DNA from: Limnohabitans sp. Jir72
GTDB lineage: Bacteria; Pseudomonadota; Gammaproteobacteria; Burkholderiales; Burkholderiaceae_C
DNA length: 64,000 nucleotides
Direction: 5' to 3'
NCBI RefSeq assembly: GCF_003063575.1
Contig: NZ_NESC01000003.1
Span: forward strand, 1-64,000
Shown: one piece after another, positions 24,424 through 33,406 of the stretch
Layout of the letters: every line of letters begins with the position of its first letter
How positions within the stretch are numbered: the stretch's first letter is position 1
The notes under the pieces: model-generated
The model's input: only the letters and a program-made list of their open reading frames with translations
Told to the model about the DNA's origin: nothing
The model's database searches: none
Position numbers and translations under genes: made by a program

Positions 24424-26931
24424 TTATGAGGCGCGCAAGGTTTGCATCACCGGTTGGCGCAGCACGCCCGACAGGCTGAGGCTGCCAGCAGCCCAGGCCA
24501 GCAAGGCGCCCAGCGCACCGCCTGCCAGCGGTGCCCACAGGGGCGGTGCCCAAGCGAATTCAAACGCGAAACGGGCCAATGCCCAGCCGAGCGCCAAGGC
24601 CATGGCGCTGGCCATGAAGCCGGCCAGCCAGCCCAGGCCCAGCAGTTCGGTGCGCTGCACTTGCGCCAGCAAATGGCGGCTGGCGCCCAAGGCCCGCATG
24701 ATGGCGTATTCGCGTTCACGCGCCTGGCGGCTGGCGCCCACAGCGGCCAGCAGCACCATCACACCTGCAGCCAAGGTGAATCCGAACAAATACTCCACCG
24801 CACGGATGACCTGGTCCATCACGCGCTGCACTTGGGCCAGGGTGCTGCGCATGTCAACGCTGGTGATGTTGGGAAACTGCTTGACCAGCGCGTTGTCAAA
24901 GCCTGCGCTGCCCTCGGGCGAGCGGAACGCGGCCATGTAAGTCATGGGCAAGTCGGGCATTTGCGCCAGCGGAAACAGCATGAAGAAGTTGGCCCGCATG
25001 GAGGCCCAGTCCACCTTGCGCAGCGAGGTGATGCGCGCTTCACGCGCTTGCCCGGCGATGTCAAAGCGCAGGGTGTCGCCCAGCTTGAGGCCCAGGGTGT
25101 CGGCAATGCCTTGCTCGACGCTCAGGCCATCGGTTTCGCCGCTGACCCAGCGTCCCGCGGTCAGTGGGTTGTGCGCGGGCAAGTTGGCGCTGTGCGAAAG
25201 GTTGATCTCACGGTCGATCAGGCGTTTGGCACGTTCGGCCGTGTAGTCCTTGGGCCCCACATCGCGCCCGTTGATGGCGACCAGCCGGCCCCGGATCATG
25301 GGGAACCAGTCGGGCGACTGCACGCCTGCGCGCTGGAGGCTGTCCAAAAAGTCATTCGCTTGTTCGGGCTGCACATTGATGACGAAGCGGTCTGGCGCGT
25401 TGGCCGGTGTGGCCTGCCGCCAGCTGGCGACCAGGTCGGTGCGCAAGAGCACCAGCAAGGCCAGCGCCAGCAAACCGACCGACAAAGCGCTGACCTGCAC
25501 CACCGCAAACACTGGACGCGCCGCCACCTGCCGCGTGGCCAAGCGCAGCCAGCGCGGTGCCTGCTCACCAGGCACGGTGCGGCGCAAGAGCCACAAGGCC
25601 ATGGCTGCCAAACCCGCGAACACCAGCAAGGCCACCGCAAAGCCGCTCACGGTGATGAGCCCCAAGGTCAGGCTGCGGCTGACCATGATCAGCGTCAAGG
25701 CAAAACCGGTCAGGCCCATGGCCAGCACCAGCCAAGAATGGGTTTGCAGTCCGCCAAGGTCACGCCGGATGACGCGCAGCGGCGGCACCTTGGCCAGTTG
25801 CAGCACGGGCGGCAAGCCAAAGGCGATCAGCAGTGTGAGCCCCATGCCCATGCCCATGAGCGCTGGCCATGCCGTGGCTGCAGGCAGTTGGGTGTCGACC
25901 AAACCCGCGAGCAACAGGACAAAGCCCAGGTGCACGCCGTAGCCGATCAGCACGCCCAAAGCACTGGCGATCAGGCCTGCGCCCAGAAATTCCAGCCCGT
26001 AGCTCAATGTGAGTGTGCGCTGGCTTTGCCCCAGCACCCGCAGCAAAGCACAGGCGTCGAGCTGCCGTTCGGCAAAACTGCGCGAGGCCAGGGCCACCGC
26101 CACCGCGCACAACAAGGCGGCCAGCAGGGCCACCAAGTTCAGGAACTGGGATGCCCGGTCCAGGGTCTGGCGCATTTCGGGACGGCCGGTGTCGAGTGAC
26201 TCGATCTGCACACCGCGCACAGCACGGGTGTCGATCTCGGTCTTGGCCCATTGCACAAAGCGGTCGGCCTCGGCGGTCTGCCCGGCCACGGCCATGCGCC
26301 AGGTCACGCGGCTGGCCGGTTGCACCAGGCCGGTGGACGGCAAGTCAGTGGCGTTGAGCATGACGCGGGGCGCAAAACTCATGAAGCCCGCACCCCTGTC
26401 GGGCTCGCGCACGATGGTGGCGGTGATGCGCAGTTGGCGATCCCCCAGGCCCAATATCTGGCCGGTTTGCAAGTTCAGGGCGTCGAGCAGGGCCGGGTCC
26501 ACCCAGACTTCGCCTGCAGGCGGGATGGCGGCCTGGCTTGAGGACACTTCGAGGCGGCCACGCAGCGGGTAACCGGGTTCGACCGCCTTCAGGGCCACCA
26601 AGCGGCTGGCACCGCCTTGCTCAGGCAGGGCGCGGGCCATGGTTGGAAAGCTCACATTGGTGTTGGTCTTGAGGCCCCTTCGTGCGGCTTGCTGTGCAAA
26701 AGCAGGGGGCGTTGGCTGGTCGCTGACCACCACGGCATCGCCACCGAGCAGCTGCCGCGCATCGCGCCACAAGCCGTTTTGCAGGCGGTCGGCCAGAAAG
26801 CCCACCGCCGTGAGCGCGGCCACGGCCAGAGCGACCGACAACATCAACAATCGCAACTCACCCGCTCGCAAGTCGCGCCACAACTGGCGCGCGCCGAGGG
26901 TCAATCCGTGCATCCATCCTTGCTTGTTCAT
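24424..26931 (-). CDS. YbbP-type ABC permease with two FtsX domains
   Basis: An 835-residue inner-membrane protein with about ten helices arranged as two FtsX blocks and two large periplasmic domains, the YbbP arrangement. The N-terminus reads GARQLWRDLRAGELRLLMLSVALAVAALTAVGF. The middle block has SFAERQLDACALLRVLGQSQRTL and the end has REREYAIMRALGASRHLL and LRQPVMQTLRAS. In E. coli it works with the ATPase YbbA next to the thioesterase TesA. No YbbA partner is adjacent here, so its ATPase is elsewhere or it uses another. Substrate unknown. Confidence 0.88.
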   Translation of the reverse strand: MNKQGWMHGLTLGARQLWRDLRAGELRLLMLSVALAVAALTAVGFLADRLQNGLWRDARQLLGGDAVVVSDQPTPPAFAQQAARRGLKTNTNVSFPTMARALPEQGGASRLVALKAVEPGYPLRGRLEVSSSQAAIPPAGEVWVDPALLDALNLQTGQILGLGDRQLRITATIVREPDRGAGFMSFAPRVMLNATDLPSTGLVQPASRVTWRMAVAGQTAEADRFVQWAKTEIDTRAVRGVQIESLDTGRPEMRQTLDRASQFLNLVALLAALLCAVAVALASRSFAERQLDACALLRVLGQSQRTLTLSYGLEFLGAGLIASALGVLIGYGVHLGFVLLLAGLVDTQLPAATAWPALMGMGMGLTLLIAFGLPPVLQLAKVPPLRVIRRDLGGLQTHSWLVLAMGLTGFALTLIMVSRSLTLGLITVSGFAVALLVFAGLAAMALWLLRRTVPGEQAPRWLRLATRQVAARPVFAVVQVSALSVGLLALALLVLLRTDLVASWRQATPANAPDRFVINVQPEQANDFLDSLQRAGVQSPDWFPMIRGRLVAINGRDVGPKDYTAERAKRLIDREINLSHSANLPAHNPLTAGRWVSGETDGLSVEQGIADTLGLKLGDTLRFDIAGQAREARITSLRKVDWASMRANFFMLFPLAQMPDLPMTYMAAFRSPEGSAGFDNALVKQFPNITSVDMRSTLAQVQRVMDQVIRAVEYLFGFTLAAGVMVLLAAVGASRQAREREYAIMRALGASRHLLAQVQRTELLGLGWLAGFMASAMALALGWALARFAFEFAWAPPLWAPLAGGALGALLAWAAGSLSLSGVLRQPVMQTLRAS

Positions 26932-26987
26932 GGCTTGACCTTACCGCAGATCGCAATCACGCCGGTCGGAAACGGGATTGCGCGGGC

Positions 26988-27057
26988 TGGATCGCCACGC
27001 TTCGCTCGCGGTGACACAGAAAACGTCATTGCGAGGAGCGCAGCGACGTGGCAATCC
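26988..27057. repeat. Dispersed inverted repeat (GATCGCCACG family)
   Basis: The left half TGGATCGCCACGCTTCGCTC...GGTGACA and right half GTCATTGCGAGGAGCGCAGC...GTGGCAATCC form a hairpin between the YbbP-type gene and fdhD. It is the best-preserved copy of the family in this window. Confidence 0.85.
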
Positions 27058-27061
27058 ACAA

Positions 27062-27946
27062 TCAGGTGCTGGCCAGTGCCGTTTGCCAGACCATGCGCTC
27101 GGGGGCGCTGAAGCACAGGAAGCGTTTGTTGGTGGCGCGGCCGATGGCGCACAGGCCCAGGCGCTTGGCCACGTCCAGACCCATTTGGGTGATGCCGCTG
27201 CGCGAGACCACGATCGGCACGCCCATTTGCGCGGACTTGATGACCATCTCGCTGGTCAAGCGGCCTGTGGTGTAGAACACTTTGTCTTGGCCGCTGATGT
27301 CGTTCATCCACATCCAGCCGGCGATGGTGTCCACCGCGTTGTGGCGGCCCACGTCTTCGACGAACATGAGCATCTGGTCGTTCTGGAAGAGCGCGCAGCC
27401 GTGCACCGAGCCGGATGACTTGTAGGTGGACTCTTGCACTCGGATGGCGTTCACCAAGGCGTACAGCTGGCCCTGCGTGATGCGGGCTTCGGGCAGCGCG
27501 ATGTCGTCGATGTGGGCCATCAGGTCGCCAAAAACGCTGCCTTGACCGCAGCCGGTGGTGACCACGCGCTCGGCGCTGCGTTGGGTGGTGATGTGGGTGC
27601 CGGGACGTGTCTTGACGGCGGCTACACCCGGCTCGCCGGTTTCACCTTCGCCAATCGTCCAGTCCACTGTGATGGACTCGATCTGCTCGACCGAATCGAT
27701 CAGGCGCTGGTTGCGCAAGAAGCCCAGCACCAACCATTCGGGCTCGGCACCCAGGGTCATCAGGGTGACGAGTTCTTTTTTGTCGAGGTAAATCGTGAGG
27801 GCCCGCTCTGCCGGGATCTGCGTTTCGGCATGTTCACCAAACTCGTTGCAAACCTGCACTGTGCGTGTGAGCGAGGCGCGGGCGTGCGTCAAGGCGGGTT
27901 TGAGGCGCAAAGGGGTGTCGGTGATATCGGTCAAAACGGCAGACAT
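27062..27946 (-). CDS. fdhD: Formate dehydrogenase accessory sulfurtransferase FdhD
   Basis: FdhD passes sulfur from a cysteine desulfurase to the molybdenum or tungsten bis-MGD cofactor, which formate dehydrogenases need. The 294-residue protein has the family segments AERALTIYLDKKELVTLMTLG, PEWLVLGFLRNQ, VTTGCGQGSVFGDL, FVEDVGRHNAVDTIAGW, FYTTGRLTSEMV and MVWQT. Where E. coli FdhD has a CxxC sulfur-carrying loop, only one cysteine (Cys133) is seen here. It sits just downstream of the periplasmic formate dehydrogenase operon but behind a terminator, so it has its own promoter. It may serve both formate dehydrogenases in the window. Confidence 0.93.
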   Translation of the reverse strand: MSAVLTDITDTPLRLKPALTHARASLTRTVQVCNEFGEHAETQIPAERALTIYLDKKELVTLMTLGAEPEWLVLGFLRNQRLIDSVEQIESITVDWTIGEGETGEPGVAAVKTRPGTHITTQRSAERVVTTGCGQGSVFGDLMAHIDDIALPEARITQGQLYALVNAIRVQESTYKSSGSVHGCALFQNDQMLMFVEDVGRHNAVDTIAGWMWMNDISGQDKVFYTTGRLTSEMVIKSAQMGVPIVVSRSGITQMGLDVAKRLGLCAIGRATNKRFLCFSAPERMVWQTALAST

Positions 27947-27962
27947 GGTGTGAGCCTAACGT

Positions 27963-27992
27963 AAAAATCCCCCGCCGGTGAGGACGGGGGAT
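27963..27992 (-). terminator. Terminator of the periplasmic formate dehydrogenase operon
   Basis: The minus strand reads ATCCCCCG-N10-CGGGGGAT followed by TTTTTA, an intrinsic terminator just after the small exported-protein gene and before fdhD. Confidence 0.88.
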
Positions 27993-28016
27993 TGCTGGTA
28001 AGGCTGTGAAAAAAGA

Positions 28017-28352
28017 TCAGCCTTTTTTGGCTGGTGCAGCTGCTGGCGCAACCGGAGCGGCTGCAGGAGCGGCCGCTTGTTCAGCGGGCTTGTAAGCACC
28101 TGGGTCTGCGCATGGTGGCGTGGCCGTGGGTGCATTGGTTTTGGCACCGGTGGACTTGGCCGTTTTGTAATAGTGTGCCGCGACTTTCTCGCGGGACTTG
28201 CACAACTGGAAGTCAGCCACTTTGTTGCCGTGGGCTGTCTTGGCAGCCGCTTCAGCGGCTTTGGCTTTGGCTTCGTCGCTGGGAGCGGGGAGTTTGGCAG
28301 CAGCGCCCAAACTCAGGGCCAAAGCAGACAAAACAAGCAGGGTCTTTTTCAT
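28017..28352 (-). CDS. Small exported protein of the formate dehydrogenase operon
   Basis: This 111-residue protein has a clear signal peptide (MKKTLLVLSALALSLGAAA), then a helical region with KVADFQLCKSREKVAAHYYK, a second cysteine (PPCADPGAY) and a C-terminal Ala/Pro-rich tail (AAAPAAAPVAPAAAPAKKG). The mature part would be periplasmic, the same side as the formate dehydrogenase. I do not recognise a family. It is the last gene of the operon, 14 bp after the cytochrome b subunit and before a terminator, so a helper role in enzyme assembly or stability is plausible but unproved. Confidence 0.6.
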   Translation of the reverse strand: MKKTLLVLSALALSLGAAAKLPAPSDEAKAKAAEAAAKTAHGNKVADFQLCKSREKVAAHYYKTAKSTGAKTNAPTATPPCADPGAYKPAEQAAAPAAAPVAPAAAPAKKG

Positions 28353-28366
28353 GGAGGTGGTCCTGT

Positions 28367-29527
28367 TCACGCCGATACGGCCTTGGAGGTGGCAGCCGAT
28401 GCTGCCGTGATGGGGGTCGAACGGTTGGCCGGGATCTTGCCAGCCTGGATGTCGTCGTACCACAGTTCGTGGTGTTCCTTGGCCCAGGTTTCGTCCACAT
28501 AGCCGTCACGCATGGCGCTGTAAGCGCCGCGCATGCCAATGGTGCCCATGTAGATGTGGCCCATGAACATGGTCATCATCAAGAACGTGGCCACGGCATG
28601 CACCATGTGGCTGATTTGCATGGTGCCGCGCTCGTAGACGAGGCCGGGGATGATTTTGTCGAGCACAAAGCCGGAGCCCACCACCACGAAGCCCAGGAAG
28701 AACACACCCGACCAGAAGAGGATTTTCTCTCCCGCGTTGAAGCGGTGGGAAGGCACTTCGGTGCCCGAAATCAAACCACCCCCCTTGAGGACCCAGGTCA
28801 AATCCTCCTTGGTGGGGATGTTGTCGCGCACAAACGTGACGATGACGATCACCAAAGACACTGCGAACAGAGGACCTGCAAAGTTGTGGATGTTTTTCAG
28901 CGCATACGTCAGCCATCCGAACAAGGCACTGCCGATGAAAGGCAAGATGAAAAACTTGCCAAAGGCCATGACGATGCCCGAGATGGCGAGGGCACAAAAC
29001 GCGATCGCGTTGGCCCAGTGGGCCGAGCGCTCAAACGGTGTGAAACGTTCGATCTTGCGGCCGGTTTCCTGACCGTGCAGCTCGATGGGGCCTTTGCGCC
29101 AGTAAAACAAGGCCATCGCGCCCAGCACGATCAACAGCAAGGAGCCTCCATACGGGATCAGATACCGGTTGCGCACTTGGCGCCAGGCTTCACCGGCGTT
29201 GGTCAGGCGCGAGCCGGGGTACTGCACAAATTTCTGGATCAGGTTGCCCGCCTCCGGAGCCTGACTCAGCGGCAAGCTGCTGTAGCCGGTCACGCCCTGC
29301 CCCACTTGACGCCACATGGGCGCGTTGTTGCCGGGTTGGACCTGCCTGCGCTCGGCATTGGTCTGGTCTTTGTACTTCGGGTCAGCGTCCGCACCGGGCG
29401 CGATCTGGAAGATGTTGGCGCTTTTGACGCCGGCAGCCGCATCGGCCCCTGGCGCAGGAGCCACTGCTTGCGCAGCGGCGCCCAGAGTCAGCAAGCTCAG
29501 GCCTAAAGTGATGATCAAACGACGCAT
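28367..29527 (-). CDS. fdhC: Formate dehydrogenase cytochrome b556 (gamma) subunit
   Basis: A 386-residue membrane subunit that takes electrons from the Fe-S subunit and passes them to quinone. It begins with a signal peptide (MRRLIITLGLSLLTLGAAAQA), an extended periplasmic segment, and then the FdnI-like helices. Haem ligand candidates are the histidines in FERSAHWANAIAFCAL, LKNIHNFAGPLF, ISHMVHAVATF and MFMGHIYMGTIG. It is longer than E. coli FdnI (about 220 residues) because of the N-terminal part, as in the FdhC proteins of Wolinella and many betaproteobacteria. It is the last core subunit gene of the operon. Confidence 0.93.
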   Translation of the reverse strand: MRRLIITLGLSLLTLGAAAQAVAPAPGADAAAGVKSANIFQIAPGADADPKYKDQTNAERRQVQPGNNAPMWRQVGQGVTGYSSLPLSQAPEAGNLIQKFVQYPGSRLTNAGEAWRQVRNRYLIPYGGSLLLIVLGAMALFYWRKGPIELHGQETGRKIERFTPFERSAHWANAIAFCALAISGIVMAFGKFFILPFIGSALFGWLTYALKNIHNFAGPLFAVSLVIVIVTFVRDNIPTKEDLTWVLKGGGLISGTEVPSHRFNAGEKILFWSGVFFLGFVVVGSGFVLDKIIPGLVYERGTMQISHMVHAVATFLMMTMFMGHIYMGTIGMRGAYSAMRDGYVDETWAKEHHELWYDDIQAGKIPANRSTPITAASAATSKAVSA

Positions 29528-29545
29528 GATGAACTCCTCATGCGC

Positions 29546-29782
29546 TCACTTGGGCGCGCGCTGGTGATCGTTCATGCCGTAGTTGGCACGGGCCTTGAGG
29601 TGGTTGGACCAGCTGGCCTGGTCACCGGCTGTCCAACCGGGCGCTGTGAAGGCGGACACACCGGTGCCCGCTTGCGCGGGTTGGTCGCTTCGGATGCCCA
29701 TCTTGTCTTGCGGCTTTTCGCTGCAAGCCGAGAGTGCCAACACAGCGGCCACAGCCGCTGAAAACATCAAAGTGCTTCGCAT
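29546..29782 (-). CDS. Small lipoprotein in the formate dehydrogenase operon
   Basis: A 78-residue lipoprotein. The signal peptide ends in the lipobox ALSAC with the lipidated Cys20, followed by a short polar region with PGWTAGDQASWSNHLKARANYG. The ATG at 29782 has a GGAG site seven bases upstream and overlaps the stop region of the Fe-S subunit gene by a few bases spacing; a TTG two codons earlier is less likely. It lies between the Fe-S and cytochrome subunits, so it is surely co-expressed with them. Function is unknown; an assembly or stabilising role is inference. Confidence 0.65.
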   Translation of the reverse strand: MRSTLMFSAAVAAVLALSACSEKPQDKMGIRSDQPAQAGTGVSAFTAPGWTAGDQASWSNHLKARANYGMNDHQRAPK

Positions 29783-29784
29783 GA

Positions 29785-30387
29785 TCAAGCTCCTTGCTTG
29801 GCTTGGTTGCCATATGCCGTGCCCCAGCCCCAGACCTCGGCACCCTTGCCGCGCTGCACCACGCGGCTGCGGAAGATCTCAGACACCACATCACCGTCAC
29901 CGGCCAGCAGTGCCTTGGTCGAGCACATCTCGGCGCAGGCGGGCAGCTTGCCCTCGGCCAAGCGGTTGCGGCCGTACTTGTCGAACTCGGCTTGGCTGCC
30001 ATGCTCTTCGGGGCCGCCAGCGCAGAAGGTGCACTTGTCCATCTTGCCACGCACACCAAAGGTGCCTTGGCTTGGGAACTGTGGTGCGCCAAACGGACAG
30101 GCATAAGAGCAGTAGCCGCAGCCAATGCAGATGTCCTTGTCGTGCAGCACCACGCCTTCGTCGGTTTTGTAAAAGCAGTTGACCGGGCAGACCGCCATGC
30201 AAGGCGCATCCGAGCAGTGCATGCAAGCCACCGAGATGGATTTCTCACCTGGAATGCCGTCATTCAAGGTAACCACACGGCGACGGTTCACGCCCCATGG
30301 GACTTCGTGTTCGTTCTTGCAAGCGGTAACGCAGCCATTGCATTCGATGCAGCGCTCTGCATCACAGATGAATTTCATTCGTGCCAT
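29785..30387 (-). CDS. fdhB: Formate dehydrogenase iron-sulfur (beta) subunit
   Basis: This 200-residue protein carries the electron relay between the catalytic and cytochrome subunits. Four cysteine sets for [4Fe-4S] clusters are visible: CDAERCIECNGCVTAC, CMHCSDAPCMAVCP, CIGCGYCSYACP and CTFC with the later CAEMC. There is no C-terminal membrane helix, unlike E. coli FdnH, which fits the Fdh3B type. It follows the catalytic subunit gene by 10 bp. With no signal of its own, it should be exported together with the Tat-bearing catalytic subunit. Confidence 0.95.
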   Translation of the reverse strand: MARMKFICDAERCIECNGCVTACKNEHEVPWGVNRRRVVTLNDGIPGEKSISVACMHCSDAPCMAVCPVNCFYKTDEGVVLHDKDICIGCGYCSYACPFGAPQFPSQGTFGVRGKMDKCTFCAGGPEEHGSQAEFDKYGRNRLAEGKLPACAEMCSTKALLAGDGDVVSEIFRSRVVQRGKGAEVWGWGTAYGNQAKQGA

Positions 30388-30397
30388 CGTGTTCTCC

Positions 30398-33358
30398 TCA
30401 AGCCTTCTCGATGTTGCAGATGGTGGTCTTGGTCTCTTGCATCATGGTGACGCTGTCATAACCGTAAGTGGTGGCGGTGTTGACCGCTTCGCCACGCACG
30501 ATGGGCGCTGCCCCTTTGGGGTAGTGCGCCAACATGTCAGCGCCTTGCCAGCGACCCGAGAAGTGGAAAGGCATCCAGACGGTGCCGCTGTCCACACGCT
30601 CTGTCACCATGGCCTGCACATTCAAGCGGGCACCGGTGGCACCCAGCAGCCAGACGCGGTCGCCGTTGCGGATGCTGCGATCTGCCGCCGTCTTGGGGTT
30701 GATCTCGACAAAAGCTTCTTGCTGCAATTCAGCCAACCATGGGTTGGAGCGGGTTTCCTCGCCACCGCCTTCGTACTCGACCAACCGGCCAGAAGTCAGG
30801 ATGAGAGGGAACTTCTCGTGCGCCTTGTCGGCGATGTTCTTGTCCTGCACCGTTTTGTACAGGGTAGGCAGACGCCAGAACGCTTTCTTGTCGTCGTGCG
30901 TCGGGTACTTGGCCATCATGTCAGGACGCGTGCCGTACAAAGGCTCGCGGTGCTGCGGGATGGGGTCGGGGAAGTTCCAGACCACGGCGCGGGCCTTGGC
31001 ATTGCCGAAAGGGTGGCAGCCGTGATTTTGCATGAACACGCGCATCATGCCGCCCGAATTGTCGGTCTTCCAGTTCTTGCCTTCGGCCTTGGCTTTTTCG
31101 GCATCGGTCAGCTCGTCCCACCAGCCCAGCTTTTTCAGCAAGATGTGGTCAAGCTCGGGGTAACCGGTGGTGATGTCTGCACCCTTGGAGTGCGAACCAT
31201 CTTCGGCCAGCAGGCTCTTGCCTTCGCGCTCCACACCGAAGTTCGCGCGGAAGTTGCCGCCGCCGTCCATGACGTGCTTGGAGGTGTCGTACAGGTTGGG
31301 CGAGCCGGGGTGCTTGAGCTCGGGTGTGCCCCAGCAAGGCCAGGGCAAGCCGAAGTAATCACCACCGAAGTCATAGCCGGTTTCCTTGTCCTTGCCGCCT
31401 TTGGCCTTCAAGGTCTTCACATCGAACAGATGCATGTTCCTCATGTGGGCCTTCAGGCGCTCCGGGCTTTGGCCGGTGTAGCCAATGGTCCAGACGCACT
31501 TGTTGATTTCGCGCAGGATGTCCTCGGGCATGGGCTCGTCCATGCCTTTGACTTTTTGCATCTTGTAGTTCTTGGACAGCTCTGCAGCAAAGCCCAGCTT
31601 TTCTGCAAACTGGTGCATGATCATGTGATCGGAGCGGCTTTCCCACAGGGGATCAATGACCTTCTCGCGCCACTGCAACGAGCGGTTGGACGCGGTGCAC
31701 GATCCGCTGGTCTCGAACTGTGTGGCGGCAGGCAAGAGGTACACGGCACGGTTGGGGTTCAGGTCTTCGGCCTTGCCGGGCATGGCGGCCATGGCGGCAG
31801 TGGCCGATGGGTAAGGGTCCACCACCACCAGCAAGTCCAACTTGTCCATGGCGCGCTTCATCTCCAGACCACGGGTCTGCGAGTTGGGCGCATGGCCCCA
31901 ATAGAAGACGCCGCGCAGGTTGCTGTCTTGGTCAATCAGTTCGTTTTTCTCGAGCACACCGTCGATCCAACGCGATACGGTGATGCCGTTCTTGCCCATC
32001 ATGGCGGGGCTGGCAAATTGCTTTTTGATCCACTCGAAATCCACACCCCAGGCGTTGGCAAAGTGTTTCCAAGAACCTTCGGCCAAGCCGTAGTAGCCAG
32101 GCAAGGAGTCGGGGTTGGGGCCGACGTCGGTCGCGCCTTGCACGTTGTCGTGACCACGGAAGATGTTGGTGCCGCCGCCGGACTTGCCAACGTTGCCCAA
32201 AGCCAATTGCAAGATGCAGGAAGCGCGCACGATGGCATTGCCAATCGTGTGCTGGGTCTGGCCCATGCACCAGACGATGGTGCCGGGGTTGTTCTCGTGC
32301 AGCATCTTGGCGATCTTGAAGACTTGCTCTTCTTTGACGCCGCAGGCCTCTTCCACCTTGTCGGGTGTCCACTTGGCCATGACATCGGCCTTGACCGCGT
32401 CCATGCCGTAAACGCGGTCGTTGATGTATTTTTTGTCTTCCCAGCCGTTTTTGAAGATGTGGTACAGCACACCAAACAGGAAAGGAATATCGGTACCTGA
32501 GCGGATGCGCACGTACTCGTCGGCTTTGGCGGCAGTGCGGGTGAAGCGTGGATCGACCACGATCATCTTGCAGCCGTTTTCCTTGGCGTGCAGCATGTGC
32601 AGCATCGACACGGGATGGGCTTCGGCGGCGTTCGAGCCAATGTACAAAGCGACCTTGCTGTTTTGCATGTCGTTGTACGAGTTGGTCATGGCGCCATAAC
32701 CCCAGGTGTTGGCCACACCGGCCACCGTGGTGGAGTGGCAAATGCGGGCCTGATGGTCACAGTTGTTGGAGCCCCAGAAGCTCACGAACTTGCGCAGCAG
32801 ATAGGCTTGTTCGTTGTTGTGCTTGGACGAGCCGATGAAATACACGCTGTCCGGACCGCTGGCTTTTTTCAGCTCCAGCATCTTGGCGCTGATCTCGGTC
32901 AGGGCCGTGTCCCAGCTGATGCGCTCGTATTTGCCGTTGACCAGCTTCATGGGGTAGCGCAGGCGGTATTCGCCGTGGCCGTGCTCGCGCAGGGCGGCGC
33001 CCTTGGCGCAATGTGCGCCCAAGTTGATGGGCGAATCGAAGACGGCTTCTTGGCGGACCCAGACGCCGTTTTCAACCACGGCATCGACTGCGCAGCCCAC
33101 CGAGCAGTGGGTGCACACGGTGCGCTTGACTTCGACCTTGCCTTTGCCGATGTTGTCCACGCCCGCTGCGGCATGGGCTTTTTGCACCAGGCTCAGCTGC
33201 GAGGCGGCCAGGCCCACGCCCACGCCCAGACCCGAGCGGCGTAAAAAGCTGCGGCGGTCCAATGTAGGCAAGGCCTGCGACAAACCGCGGCGCAGGCTGT
33301 GAATGAATGGAGAAGAGACAGCACCCGAGGTGGTGCTTTGCTTTTTGGTCAACAACAT
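30398..33358 (-). CDS. fdhA: Formate dehydrogenase catalytic (alpha) subunit, periplasmic
   Basis: A 986-residue molybdopterin bis-MGD enzyme oxidising formate to CO2. A Tat signal (DRRSFLRRSGLGVGVGLAA, twin arginines 35-36) sends it to the periplasm. The N-terminal [4Fe-4S] cysteines are Cys82, 85, 89 and 117. The active-site residue is Cys207 in DHQARICHS, where E. coli FdnG has selenocysteine; there is no in-frame TGA. Later motifs include GTIVWCMGQTQHTIGNA and the C-terminal dinucleotide-binding domain (RLVEYEGGGEETRSNPWL). It is the main subunit of a minus-strand operon running from the Tat-peptide gene to the small exported protein. Confidence 0.96.
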   Translation of the reverse strand: MLLTKKQSTTSGAVSSPFIHSLRRGLSQALPTLDRRSFLRRSGLGVGVGLAASQLSLVQKAHAAAGVDNIGKGKVEVKRTVCTHCSVGCAVDAVVENGVWVRQEAVFDSPINLGAHCAKGAALREHGHGEYRLRYPMKLVNGKYERISWDTALTEISAKMLELKKASGPDSVYFIGSSKHNNEQAYLLRKFVSFWGSNNCDHQARICHSTTVAGVANTWGYGAMTNSYNDMQNSKVALYIGSNAAEAHPVSMLHMLHAKENGCKMIVVDPRFTRTAAKADEYVRIRSGTDIPFLFGVLYHIFKNGWEDKKYINDRVYGMDAVKADVMAKWTPDKVEEACGVKEEQVFKIAKMLHENNPGTIVWCMGQTQHTIGNAIVRASCILQLALGNVGKSGGGTNIFRGHDNVQGATDVGPNPDSLPGYYGLAEGSWKHFANAWGVDFEWIKKQFASPAMMGKNGITVSRWIDGVLEKNELIDQDSNLRGVFYWGHAPNSQTRGLEMKRAMDKLDLLVVVDPYPSATAAMAAMPGKAEDLNPNRAVYLLPAATQFETSGSCTASNRSLQWREKVIDPLWESRSDHMIMHQFAEKLGFAAELSKNYKMQKVKGMDEPMPEDILREINKCVWTIGYTGQSPERLKAHMRNMHLFDVKTLKAKGGKDKETGYDFGGDYFGLPWPCWGTPELKHPGSPNLYDTSKHVMDGGGNFRANFGVEREGKSLLAEDGSHSKGADITTGYPELDHILLKKLGWWDELTDAEKAKAEGKNWKTDNSGGMMRVFMQNHGCHPFGNAKARAVVWNFPDPIPQHREPLYGTRPDMMAKYPTHDDKKAFWRLPTLYKTVQDKNIADKAHEKFPLILTSGRLVEYEGGGEETRSNPWLAELQQEAFVEINPKTAADRSIRNGDRVWLLGATGARLNVQAMVTERVDSGTVWMPFHFSGRWQGADMLAHYPKGAAPIVRGEAVNTATTYGYDSVTMMQETKTTICNIEKA

Positions 33359-33406
33359 GGAAGACTCCAGCTGGGGGGAAAGATAAAAGACCGGCGAGAA
33401 GCCAGG

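Noticed and set aside
30179..32500. 773-codon plus-strand open frame
   Set aside because: It is antisense to the formate dehydrogenase catalytic and Fe-S genes, which show clear family motifs.
30398..33358. Selenocysteine in the formate dehydrogenase catalytic subunit
   Set aside because: The active-site position is an ordinary cysteine codon (ARICHS) and no in-frame TGA occurs.
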